From contig DATKXO010000417.1 of the NCBI GenBank assembly GCA_035528995.1, positions 1 to 9,190 of the forward strand: a DNA stretch of 9,190 nt, read 5' to 3'. Positions within the stretch are counted from its first letter, which is position 1; the number at the start of each line of letters is the position of its first letter. Made by a program: the position numbers and the translations under genes. A model generated the notes under the pieces. The model worked only from the letters and a program-made list of their open reading frames with translations, did no database searches and was not told where the DNA came from. The DNA comes from DATKXO01 sp035528995 (GTDB lineage Bacteria > Planctomycetota > Phycisphaerae > UBA1845). Below, piece by piece: positions 1-5,801 of this stretch.

Positions 1-48
1 CCGGTGGACCTCTCCTCCAGCCGCGCGCCGGTGGCCCACGGCCCGCCC

Positions 49-1314
49 CTATGGCTGCCGACGCGCGGCCCCGCCCCCCTCACCCGCTGGCGCCACCAGC
101 TCACCGCCCGCCGTCAAACCCACGAACTCGGCAACGAAAACCTGCGGCGAGTCGAGCCCGTTGCGCTTCGACGTCCACATCAGGTAGCGTCCGTCGGGCG
201 AGAAGACCGGCAGCCCGTCGAAGGCCGCATGCGTAGTGACCCGGTGGGTTTCAGACCCGTCGTCGCGGATCAGATACAGGTCGAAGTTCGGCCGACCACG
301 GAAGTCGGCCCGCGTGAAGATCAACCACTTGCCGGACGGGTGCCAGAAGGGACACCAATTGAGCATCTCGTTGTCGGTGAGGGCCCGCTCATCGCTGCCC
401 GCCACGTTATTGACGTAGATCTGCAGCATCTCGTCGCCACGCCGACCCGAGCGGTAGCAGATACGTTTCCCGTCGGGGCTGAAGAAGGGGCCCCCGTCGC
501 GGCCCTTGGCGTGCGTGATCCGCCGCGGGTTCTTACCATCCGCGTCGCAGATGTAGATCTCCTGGTCGCCATCGCGGAACGAGCTGAAGACGATGTGCTT
601 GCCGTCGGGTGAGTAGCTCCCCTCGGCATCGTACCTGTCGACCGAAGTGAGCTGCCTCAGCACGCCGGTGGCGAACGTGTACTCGAACATGTCCATGCCG
701 GGGTAGTACACCCAGGCATAGGCGTCTGCCCCGCCGTGCCTGGGTCTCTGGCCGGGATGACCAGCAGGGTCCTGCCCAGGGTGACCAGCGGGGTGCTTAG
801 CTGCTCGGCCACCGGGGTGCCCGCCCGGCTGGTCACTCTGCGCCTCCCCCGGATGTTGAGTGCCGCCGGAGTGCTTTACATCGAACTCCTCGGGTTTCTC
901 GGGCAGGCGCTGGTCCAGGTGGTTCGAGGCGAACAGCATCCGTTTGCCATCGGGATGGAAGTAGGAGCATGTGGTGGCTCCCTCCCCGGTGCTGACCATT
1001 TGCAGCCCGCTCCCGTCCAGGTTCATCACGTAAATCTGGTACGTATCCTTGCCGGGCGGGTAGGCTTGAAATGCGATCCGCTTCATGTCCCATGAGAAAT
1101 AGGCTTCGCCGGAACGGTCCAGCCCCATCTTCTTGAAGGTGAGTTGACGGACATTGCGGAACCAGCGGGTCTCGTCCTCTGTTTGCAGGAGCTGCGCCCC
1201 ACGCGCCGCCGCCATCCCCTGCGACGCCCGTTCCTGTGCACACCCGGCCTCGGCAAACACGATGGCCGGAATCAGTCCCGTAACCACCAATCGTGCGATA
1301 CTGGCAAACATCAT
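49..1314 (-). CDS. Exported PD40/TolB-like beta-propeller protein
   Basis: A 421-residue protein built from WD40-like (PD40) repeats of the TolB-propeller type, probably acting outside the cytoplasm as a binding or scaffolding domain; its partner is unknown. Residues 1-27 form a signal peptide (hydrophobic LVVTGLIPAIVFA, then EAGC). The Cys suggests a lipoprotein, but Glu at -3 is a poor lipobox, so ordinary cleavage is equally possible. Blade motifs of the form FSPDGKxIxFxS lie near residues 72-84 (degenerate), 118-130, 232-245, 276-289, 322-335 and 369-382. Residues 148-195 are a His/Pro/Gly-rich low-complexity insert between blades 2 and 3. The start is one of two adjacent ATGs (1314 or 1311) just after GGGAGAGG; the open frame continues far upstream through the antisense of purD, but the signal peptide fixes the start here. 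It stops with TAG at 49-51. It is divergent from purD. Family call good, role unknown. Confidence 0.85.
   Translation of the reverse strand: MMFASIARLVVTGLIPAIVFAEAGCAQERASQGMAAARGAQLLQTEDETRWFRNVRQLTFKKMGLDRSGEAYFSWDMKRIAFQAYPPGKDTYQIYVMNLDGSGLQMVSTGEGATTCSYFHPDGKRMLFASNHLDQRLPEKPEEFDVKHSGGTQHPGEAQSDQPGGHPGGRAAKHPAGHPGQDPAGHPGQRPRHGGADAYAWVYYPGMDMFEYTFATGVLRQLTSVDRYDAEGSYSPDGKHIVFSSFRDGDQEIYICDADGKNPRRITHAKGRDGGPFFSPDGKRICYRSGRRGDEMLQIYVNNVAGSDERALTDNEMLNWCPFWHPSGKWLIFTRADFRGRPNFDLYLIRDDGSETHRVTTHAAFDGLPVFSPDGRYLMWTSKRNGLDSPQVFVAEFVGLTAGGELVAPAGEGGGAARRQP
730..873 (-). repeat. His-Pro-Gly low-complexity insert in the propeller gene
   Basis: This stretch encodes about residues 148-195 of the propeller protein. 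HPGG, HPAGHPGQ and DPAGHPGQ follow one another; the last two are a near-perfect 8-residue (24-bp) tandem duplication. The DNA shows it as repeated TGACCAGC cores near 757-764 and 782-789. No PD40 blade motif falls inside, so it looks like a flexible loop between blades that grew by slippage. Confidence 0.65.
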
Positions 1315-1436
1315 CCTCTCCCACACGGCCCGCGGACGGCAATTGCCGCGCGCCACGCTTTCAGAAACACCTCTGTCCAAACTGTCACCCGTGTTTGCGA
1401 CCTTTCCGCGGCCCGCACTCCGCACATCCCCTCGCG

Positions 1437-1466
1437 TTGCCCGATGTTGCCCCGCCAGTGTAGAAT
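1437..1466 (+). promoter_or_regulatory. Candidate sigma70-type promoter for purD
   Basis: A -35-like TTGCCC (1437-1442), an 18-bp spacer and a -10-like TAGAAT (1461-1466) lie about 85 bp before the purD start, in the divergent region with the propeller gene. The -10 differs from consensus at one base. It is called by eye only. A separate 12-bp perfect palindrome, CGGCAATTGCCG, sits at 1337-1348, nearer the propeller gene, and could be an operator. Confidence 0.35.
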
Positions 1467-1551
1467 CGCCGCGCCTGCGAGGCAACCATCCTCCTCGCCA
1501 GCAACCGAGTTGATGCCGGCAGCAGCAGTACCGCTCACAGAGGGTAAACGC

Positions 1552-2835
1552 ATGAAAGTTCTGGTGATCGGCTCCGGCGGTCGCGAGCACGCCATTTGCC
1601 ACACTCTGGAGCGCTCGCCCCGGCTCGACGAGCTTTTCATCCTGCCCGGGAATGCCGGCACGGAAAGCCTCGGCACCAACATCCCCGGCAACGCGGGCGA
1701 TATCGACCTGGCGCTCTCGGTCGCCCGGCGTGAGGAGATCGACCTGACCATCGTCGGCCCCGAGGATCCGCTTGCCGCCGGCATCGTGGATGCTTTTCAG
1801 CAAGCCGGTCAACGCATCTTCGGCCCCACTCGTGCCGCGGCCCAGCTCGAAGCGGACAAGGCTTACGCCAAGCAGCTCATGCGCCAGCAGGCCGTCCCCA
1901 CCGCCGAGGCACGCGTCTTCGAGGACTACGAGCTGGCCCATCAATACATCGCCACCCGCGACACGCCCCTGGTCGTCAAGGCCTCCGGACTGGCCAAGGG
2001 CAAGGGGGCGATCGTCTGCGACGACCCGGCCGACGCCCTGTTGGCTGCGGAAAAGATGCTCTGCGACCGCGTCTTCGGCGACGCCGGAGCGAAAATCGTC
2101 GTCGAGGAACGGCTCGAAGGACGCGAGGTCTCCGTGCTCGCGATCGTCGATGGCACGACACTGTGCATCCTCGAGCCGGCTCAGGATTACAAACGGCTCG
2201 CTGATGGTGACGAGGGCCCCAACACCGGCGGCATGGGCTCCTTCTCGCCCTCCCCAACCATCGACCCCGACACCCGCCGCGAGATCGAGACCAAAATCCT
2301 GATCCCCACCCTCGACGGGTTCGTTCGCCAGCGAATCCACTTCCGCGGCGTGTTGTACGCCGGCCTGATGCTCACCGCCGGCGGGCCGAAGGTGCTCGAA
2401 TTCAACTGCCGCTTCGGCGACCCGGAAACGCAGGCGCAGCTCATCCGGCTCAAGTCCGATCTCCTCGATCTGATCGAGGCGGCGGTCGAGGGACGGCTCG
2501 ATCAAGCCGACGTCCGCTGGGACACACGCCACGCCTTGTGCGTCGTGATGGCTTCCGGCGGCTACCCGGGCAAGTATGCGACGGGGCTGCCGATCAGTGG
2601 CCTGCCCGACGCGGCCACCCGGGACGATCTGGCCGTGTTTCACGCCGGCACCAGGCGAGAGGGCGACACGATCGTCACCTCCGGCGGACGCGTCCTCGGC
2701 GTGACGGCGCTCGGCGATACCCTGGCCGACGCCCGCCGCAACGCCTACGAAGCTGTGGACCGAATCCACTTCGAGGGCGCCCATTGCCGCCGGGACCTCG
2801 GCCTGCCCTGCGCGGCTCCCCATTTAACCATTTGA
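1552..2835 (+). CDS. purD: Phosphoribosylamine--glycine ligase (GAR synthetase)
   Basis: Catalyses ATP-dependent joining of glycine to 5-phosphoribosylamine to give GAR, the second step of de novo purine synthesis, in the cytosol. The 427-residue length matches the family (about 420-430). Visible landmarks are the N-terminal GSGGREHA (residues 7-14), IVGPEDPL (67-74), the ATP-grasp lysine region VVKASGLAKGKGA (141-153), GPNTGGMG (222-229), and the PurD signature RFGDPETQ (287-294) with the preceding EFN metal-binding segment. The start is the ATG after AGAGGG with a 7-base gap, which gives the canonical MKVLVIGSGGREHA; the frame is open upstream to 1144, but that part is not PurD-like. The stop TGA and the last residues (PHLTI) are supplied by an 8-bp tandem repeat array, so the extreme C-terminus looks remodelled. 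No other purine gene is in the window. Confidence 0.97.
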   Translation: MKVLVIGSGGREHAICHTLERSPRLDELFILPGNAGTESLGTNIPGNAGDIDLALSVARREEIDLTIVGPEDPLAAGIVDAFQQAGQRIFGPTRAAAQLEADKAYAKQLMRQQAVPTAEARVFEDYELAHQYIATRDTPLVVKASGLAKGKGAIVCDDPADALLAAEKMLCDRVFGDAGAKIVVEERLEGREVSVLAIVDGTTLCILEPAQDYKRLADGDEGPNTGGMGSFSPSPTIDPDTRREIETKILIPTLDGFVRQRIHFRGVLYAGLMLTAGGPKVLEFNCRFGDPETQAQLIRLKSDLLDLIEAAVEGRLDQADVRWDTRHALCVVMASGGYPGKYATGLPISGLPDAATRDDLAVFHAGTRREGDTIVTSGGRVLGVTALGDTLADARRNAYEAVDRIHFEGAHCRRDLGLPCAAPHLTI

Positions 2836-2860
2836 CCATTTAACCACCTGACCATTTAAC
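2820..2860 (+). repeat. 8-bp tandem repeat array at the end of purD
   Basis: Five consecutive octamers: CCATTTAA, CCATTTGA, CCATTTAA, CCACCTGA, CCATTTAA (2820-2859), then C. On the plus strand the 8-bp period puts TAA or TGA in every frame; on the minus strand the same DNA is open and reads as a repeated LNGQMVKW-like octapeptide. The array covers the last codons and stop of purD, and its end forms the -35 of the candidate promoter for the next gene. Confidence 0.85.
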
Positions 2861-2884
2861 ACGCCGCACGGCCTGCGGTATAAA
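2856..2884 (+). promoter_or_regulatory. Strong candidate promoter for the VOC gene
   Basis: TTAACA (2856-2861), a 17-bp spacer, then TATAAA (2879-2884): each box has five of six consensus bases with ideal spacing. The -35 lies at the end of the octamer array. Transcription would start near 2890-2892, giving a 5' leader of about 25 bases before the ATG at 2917. Confidence 0.5.
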
Positions 2885-2911
2885 CTGCCCCAGACCGTGG
2901 CATCGGGGCAG
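2885..2911 (+). promoter_or_regulatory. Inverted repeat just downstream of the -10 box
   Basis: CTGCCCC (2885-2891) and GGGGCAG (2905-2911) are a perfect 7-bp inverted repeat with a 13-base gap, starting directly after the candidate -10 and ending 5 bases before the ATG. The right arm is also the only Shine-Dalgarno-like sequence. It could be an operator across the transcription start, or a hairpin hiding the ribosome site if the RNA begins further upstream. Confidence 0.4.
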
Positions 2912-2916
2912 TCCTC

Positions 2917-3321
2917 ATGCTTTCGATCGGCGACATGCAGATCTACGTCACCGACTTTGAGCGGGCGCTGAAGTTCTGGGCCGAGGGCCTGGGCCTGCGC
3001 GTCGCCGAGAAGGAGGTCACGGCCCACAGCGCCTATGCCCGTCTCGAGTTTCCCGACGGCGGGCCCGCACTGGACGTGCTCGCGCCGGCGGACCCCTGGG
3101 AACCCGGCACACGACCCGAGCCCGGCTCACGCCCGGGCGTCGGCTTCGACATCACCACTTCCAACTTCGACGACACGCTGGTCCGGCTGATCGAGTTCGG
3201 CGGCCGACAGGTGGGCCAAGTCGAGACCTATAACGACCTGCGTATCGTTACAATCGCCGACCCGGACGACAATACGTTCGATTTGCTGGAATTACCGGAG
3301 GAGGGTGAGGTGGATGGTTAA
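2917..3321 (+). CDS. VOC superfamily (glyoxalase/bleomycin-resistance fold) protein
   Basis: A 134-residue, single-subunit VOC protein of two beta-alpha-beta-beta-beta modules. Members are metal-dependent lyases, dioxygenases, epimerases or drug-binding proteins, and the substrate here cannot be read. Module 1 opens with MQIYVTDFERALKFWAEGLGLRV (residues 7-29); module 2 opens with GVGFDITTSNFDDTL and closes with the typical DPDDNTFDLLEL. The usual first metal His appears to be Asp6, and the Glu of the closing NxxEL motif appears to be Asp, so metal binding may be altered or absent. The start is the ATG at 2917, 5 bases after GGGGCAG; the ATG at 2935 is a less likely alternative. The stop TAA falls inside the second octamer array. 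It has its own good promoter, so it need not depend on purD. Confidence 0.85.
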   Translation: MLSIGDMQIYVTDFERALKFWAEGLGLRVAEKEVTAHSAYARLEFPDGGPALDVLAPADPWEPGTRPEPGSRPGVGFDITTSNFDDTLVRLIEFGGRQVGQVETYNDLRIVTIADPDDNTFDLLELPEEGEVDG

Positions 3322-3368
3322 ACGGTTGAATAGTCGAATAGTTAGATGGTCAAATGGTTAAATGGGTG
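3313..3368 (+). repeat. 8-bp repeat array after the VOC gene, direct orientation
   Basis: Seven 8-bp units: GATGGTTA, AACGGTTG, AATAGTCG, AATAGTTA, GATGGTCA, AATGGTTA, AATGGGTG. They degenerate in the middle and are cleanest at the right. The consensus AATGGTYA is the reverse complement of the array at the end of purD. The first unit contains the TAA stop of the VOC gene. Confidence 0.75.
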
Positions 3369-3408
3369 GCGACGCGGCAACCCCACTTGACCATTTGACC
3401 ATTTAACT
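3340..3408 (+). repeat. 27-bp imperfect inverted repeat ahead of the symporter
   Basis: Left arm 3340-3366 pairs with right arm 3382-3408 across a 15-base loop; 24 of 27 positions match, and two of the three mismatches would be G-U pairs in RNA. Both arms are octamer arrays in opposite orientation. The structure ends 22 bases before the symporter ATG and lacks a following T-run, so it is not a classical terminator. Confidence 0.65.
3383..3406 (+). repeat. 8-bp repeat array, inverted orientation
   Basis: Three octamers, CCACTTGA, CCATTTGA and CCATTTAA, in the same orientation as the purD-end array and opposite to the array at 3313-3368. Confidence 0.75.
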
Positions 3409-3430
3409 CTCTCGTCCAGACGAGGACCCC

Positions 3431-5209
3431 ATGCGGCTCAAACTCCACAACCTGATCTTCGTCGGCATGGCCGTCGGCGTGGTCATCGGGTTGACAACCT
3501 ACTACATCAAGCGCGCTGCGGGCCGCGCAACCATTCGCATCACGGCGGATTTCGCCACGCCCGTTCACGCCGAAGGCACCCTGGAGCTCCTCTTGCAAGG
3601 TGAGCCACTCGACCTCAGCGAACACGAGGAAGGAACCGGCCTCGCGCTGGCCCCGCAGCCGGAACGCGAGCAGGCGTCGGTCGAGGCAGCGATCGCGGCC
3701 AAGGTAATGCGGCGCATCGCGCCGTTGGTGTCTTCCGACGGACGAACGACGGAGCGCTTGCAGGCCGTCTTCGTTCCCCGTTCGGCCGAGCAAGATCGCC
3801 TGACCGCACGCGCCGTCAGCATTCAGGTCGTTACGCCCTCCAATCATACGGTGATTGGCTACTGCGAGAGCTTCCTGTGGTGGCTCGATCTGTTTGGCCC
3901 CACCATCTTCATGGGGGCGCTCAAGATGATTATCGCCCCCCTGATCCTCGCCAGCATCGTCGCCGGCGTCACCAGCCTGCCCAACATGCAGGAGCTGGGC
4001 GCGATCGGCTGGAAGACGATGGTGTACTACGTATGCACCACGACGATCGCCGTGGTCATCGGCCTCGTCTTCGTCTTGACCATTCGCCCGGGAGACAAAA
4101 GCGCCTCACGCAGGATCCGACAGGAGCGCATCACGGCGCTCGAACAGCGCCGGGCCGAATTCCGTCAAACGCAGGCGAACGAACCGCTCGACGCGGACGG
4201 CCGGCCGACCGGCGCCTACATGGCCTGGCTCGCCGAACAAGAAGGTACCAAACAGGCCGGCGGCGGCGAGGCCGCCCGCTACCGGAAGCTCGCCGGGGCA
4301 AAGGAGCGCACGCCCGGCGACATCTTCAAAGACGACCTGCTGCGACCGATCTTGATGAACCCGTTTCAAGCGCTCAGCGAACGGAATTCACTCGGCATCA
4401 TCTTCTTCGCCCTGCTGCTCGGAGTCGCCTGTACGGTCGTCGGCGGGCACCTCGCCGGCAGCGTGATCGCGTTCTTCCAGGGGCTCAACGCCGTCATCCT
4501 GCAAGTGACGCACTGGTTGATGTCCATCTCCCCATTCGCCATCGGCTGCATCGTGGCCTGGCTGGTGGCCGAGAACGGCCCCGAAATCTTCGAAACACTC
4601 GGCTGGTACTGCGGGACCGTCATCGGCGCCATCCTCGTACACGTCTGCGTCCTGGTGGCAATCTGCGCAGCGATCGGCCGCATCGGTCCATTACGACTCT
4701 GGCGCGGCATCCGCGAAGCCTGGATGATCGCCTTCACCACGCGCTCCAGCGCCGCCACGCTGCCCGTGACCATCGCCAACACCATCGAGAAACTGAACGT
4801 CTCGCCCAAGGTCGCCGGCTTTTCCCTCCCGCTCGGGGCCACCATGAACATGGACGGCACCGCGCTGTACGAAGGCGTCGCCGTGATCTTTCTCATCCAG
4901 ATCTACGGCGGTCTGGACGACGTCACCATCACCATGACGGCGATGACGACGTTCCTGATCTTCGTCACCGCCGTGCTGGCGTCGGTCGGGGCGGCCGCGG
5001 TGCCGGATGCCGGCCTGGTCACGATGGTCCTGGTCGCCGCCGCCGTGCACTTGCCGATTTACTACATCCCCCTGATCTTCGGCGTCGATGCCTTCCTGGA
5101 CATGTTCCGCACCTCGACTAACGTGCTGGGCGACTCGATCGGGGCCATCGTCGTCAACCGCCTCGAACGCGGCCGACTGGGCGACGCCCAACCCGCCCCG
5201 GCCGGATAG
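3431..5209 (+). CDS. DAACS-family sodium:dicarboxylate/glutamate symporter, enlarged
   Basis: An inner-membrane transporter of the GltPh/DctA family that takes up an acidic amino acid or C4-dicarboxylate with cations. The transport core is complete: TRSSAATLP (437-445, hairpin HP1), NMDGT (473-477, TM7 sodium site), and TM8 DAFLDMFRTSTNVLGD (553-568), keeping the Asp, Arg560, Thr and Asn that in GltPh bind aspartate and sodium. The Arg favours an acidic substrate over a neutral one. At 592 residues it is about 150-180 longer than usual. The extra lies between TM1 (6-26) and TM2 (about 28-142) and between TM3 and TM4 (about 222-296), with a charged helix RRIRQERITALEQRRAEF. By GltPh topology both loops face the periplasm. 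The start is the ATG 4-5 bases after GAGGA, within a small hairpin (CTCGTC 3411-3416, GACGAG 3419-3424). Family certain, substrate inferred. Confidence 0.93.
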   Translation: MRLKLHNLIFVGMAVGVVIGLTTYYIKRAAGRATIRITADFATPVHAEGTLELLLQGEPLDLSEHEEGTGLALAPQPEREQASVEAAIAAKVMRRIAPLVSSDGRTTERLQAVFVPRSAEQDRLTARAVSIQVVTPSNHTVIGYCESFLWWLDLFGPTIFMGALKMIIAPLILASIVAGVTSLPNMQELGAIGWKTMVYYVCTTTIAVVIGLVFVLTIRPGDKSASRRIRQERITALEQRRAEFRQTQANEPLDADGRPTGAYMAWLAEQEGTKQAGGGEAARYRKLAGAKERTPGDIFKDDLLRPILMNPFQALSERNSLGIIFFALLLGVACTVVGGHLAGSVIAFFQGLNAVILQVTHWLMSISPFAIGCIVAWLVAENGPEIFETLGWYCGTVIGAILVHVCVLVAICAAIGRIGPLRLWRGIREAWMIAFTTRSSAATLPVTIANTIEKLNVSPKVAGFSLPLGATMNMDGTALYEGVAVIFLIQIYGGLDDVTITMTAMTTFLIFVTAVLASVGAAAVPDAGLVTMVLVAAAVHLPIYYIPLIFGVDAFLDMFRTSTNVLGDSIGAIVVNRLERGRLGDAQPAPAG

Positions 5210-5229
5210 GACATAACAAGCGCCCCCAG

Positions 5230-5298
5230 TGTCATCCCGGGCACCCCCTGTCATCCCGAGCGCCCCCTGTCATCCCGAGCGCAGCGAGGGATCTGGCC
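5230..5298 (+). repeat. TGTCATCCCGAGCG palindromic repeats, left side of the GIY-YIG gene
   Basis: TGTCATCCCG occurs three times at an exact 19-bp spacing (5230, 5249, 5268). The first two are truncated and followed by C-rich spacers (GCACCCCC, GCGCCCCC). The third continues into a full unit ending GAGCGCAGCGAGGGATCT and GGCC. Within it GAGCGCAGCGAG is self-complementary apart from a central shift, so the RNA would form a short hairpin. It lies just after the symporter stop. Confidence 0.75.
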
Positions 5299-5315
5299 CC
5301 GCATCCGCAGATACA

Positions 5316-5344
5316 TTGACTACGGCCGCTGCTAGCCGTACTTT
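5316..5344 (+). promoter_or_regulatory. Weak candidate promoter for the GIY-YIG gene
   Basis: TTGACT (5316-5321), a 17-bp spacer, then TACTTT (5339-5344). The -35 is good and the -10 is poor. The GTG start follows only 9 bases after the -10, and no Shine-Dalgarno precedes it, so translation could be leaderless. Confidence 0.25.
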
Positions 5345-5353
5345 CGACCAAGC

Positions 5354-5635
5354 GTGAGAACGTACTACATCTACATCATGACCAACCATTCCCGCACATT
5401 GTACGTCGCTATGACAAATGACCTGTGTCGCAGGGTTGCTGAGCACAGAGACGGGCTAACGGGCGGCTTCACCCGCAGATACCGTATCAACCAGCTAGTG
5501 TACTTTGAGGAGTACCGAGACGTTCGCGACGCGATCCAGCGCGAGAAGCAGATCAAGGCTTGGCGCCGCGAGAAGAAGATCGCTCTGATCGAGCAGGTCA
5601 ACCCCCACTGGGACGACCTGAGCGTCGCCTGGTGA
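5354..5635 (+). CDS. Small single-domain GIY-YIG nuclease-like protein
   Basis: A 93-residue protein consisting only of a GIY-YIG domain of the UPF0213/UvrC N-terminal type, the usual size for this group. Order: YYIYI (4-8), the second half TLYVAMTNDL (15-24), RRVAEH with candidate catalytic Arg (26-31), the glycine-rich GLTGGFTRRY, and REKQIKAWRREKKIALIE (63-80) carrying the metal-binding Glu64, then NPHWDDLS. These proteins are metal-dependent DNA nucleases by family, with cellular roles mostly unknown. The usual Gly of the YIG half is Ala19, which may reduce activity. The start is GTG at 5354, since MRTYYIYI matches the family N-terminus; no ribosome site is visible. The gene looks less GC-rich than its neighbours and is bracketed by inverted palindromic repeats, which together suggest acquisition as a unit. 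Confidence 0.88.
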   Translation: MRTYYIYIMTNHSRTLYVAMTNDLCRRVAEHRDGLTGGFTRRYRINQLVYFEEYRDVRDAIQREKQIKAWRREKKIALIEQVNPHWDDLSVAW

Positions 5636-5661
5636 CTCGATATCGCAATGGCATCGGCGTC

Positions 5662-5696
5662 AGATTCCTCCCTCGCTGCGCTCGCTCGGAATGACA
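5662..5696 (-). repeat. Palindromic repeat, inverted copy right of the GIY-YIG gene
   Basis: Read on the minus strand it begins TGTCATTCCGAGCG and ends GAGGGAGGAATCT, matching the full left-side unit (5268-5298) in opposite orientation with a few substitutions and some extra bases in the centre. The two therefore form long inverted ends around the GIY-YIG gene. Confidence 0.7.
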
Positions 5697-5700
5697 GACT

Positions 5701-5732
5701 GGCCTCTGCGCTCGTTCGGAATGACAGAGGCC
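5701..5732. repeat. Truncated palindromic repeat in a GGCCTCT/AGAGGCC stem
   Basis: A partial inverted copy (5705-5726; TGTCATTCCGAACGAGCGCA on the minus strand) is enclosed by GGCCTCT (5701-5707) and AGAGGCC (5726-5732), a perfect 7-bp stem. Confidence 0.55.
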
Positions 5733-5740
5733 AGCCCCGG

Positions 5741-5771
5741 TGTCATCCCGAGCGTAGCGAGGGATCTGGCC
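5741..5771 (+). repeat. Palindromic repeat, direct full copy
   Basis: A full unit from TGTCATCCCGAGCG through TAGCGAGGGATCT to GGCC, nearly identical to the left-side full unit at 5268-5298. Its reading CHPERSEGSG is a by-product of the repeat, not a protein. Confidence 0.7.
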
Positions 5772-5801
5772 GCGACGGGGCGGACACTCTCCGTTCGCGG
5801 G

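Noticed and set aside
1..48. A further gene at the left edge
   Set aside because: Only 48 bases lie past the propeller stop; a purine-rich GGAGGAGAGG on the minus strand could be a ribosome site, but no start is visible.
4..612. Plus-strand open frame at the left edge
   Set aside because: It is antisense to PD40 blades and has no domain or ribosome site.
1228..1314. Firm lipoprotein call for the propeller protein
   Set aside because: The Cys follows EAG, and Glu at -3 is unlike a normal lipobox, so only a general export signal is claimed.
1144..1551. Upstream extension of purD
   Set aside because: The extra 136 residues show no PurD similarity, and the MKVLVIGSGGREHA start with AGAGGG ahead is canonical.
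1315..2823. Upstream extension of the minus-strand propeller frame through the purD region
   Set aside because: The frame is open only because it is antisense to a GC-rich real gene. PurD motifs on the plus strand are unmistakable, and the signal peptide with its ribosome site marks the true start near 1314.
2824..3027. Minus-strand small protein ending LNGQVVKWSNG
   Set aside because: It is antisense to the VOC gene and runs into the octamer array, which is open on that strand by its nature.
3350..3847. Minus-strand frame with LNGQMVKW
   Set aside because: The same artefact: antisense to the symporter, ending in an octamer array.
3877..5121. 414-residue plus-strand frame overlapping the symporter
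   Set aside because: It is a +1 shadow rich in Arg/His/Pro, typical of out-of-frame GC-rich DNA; the symporter motifs are in the other frame.
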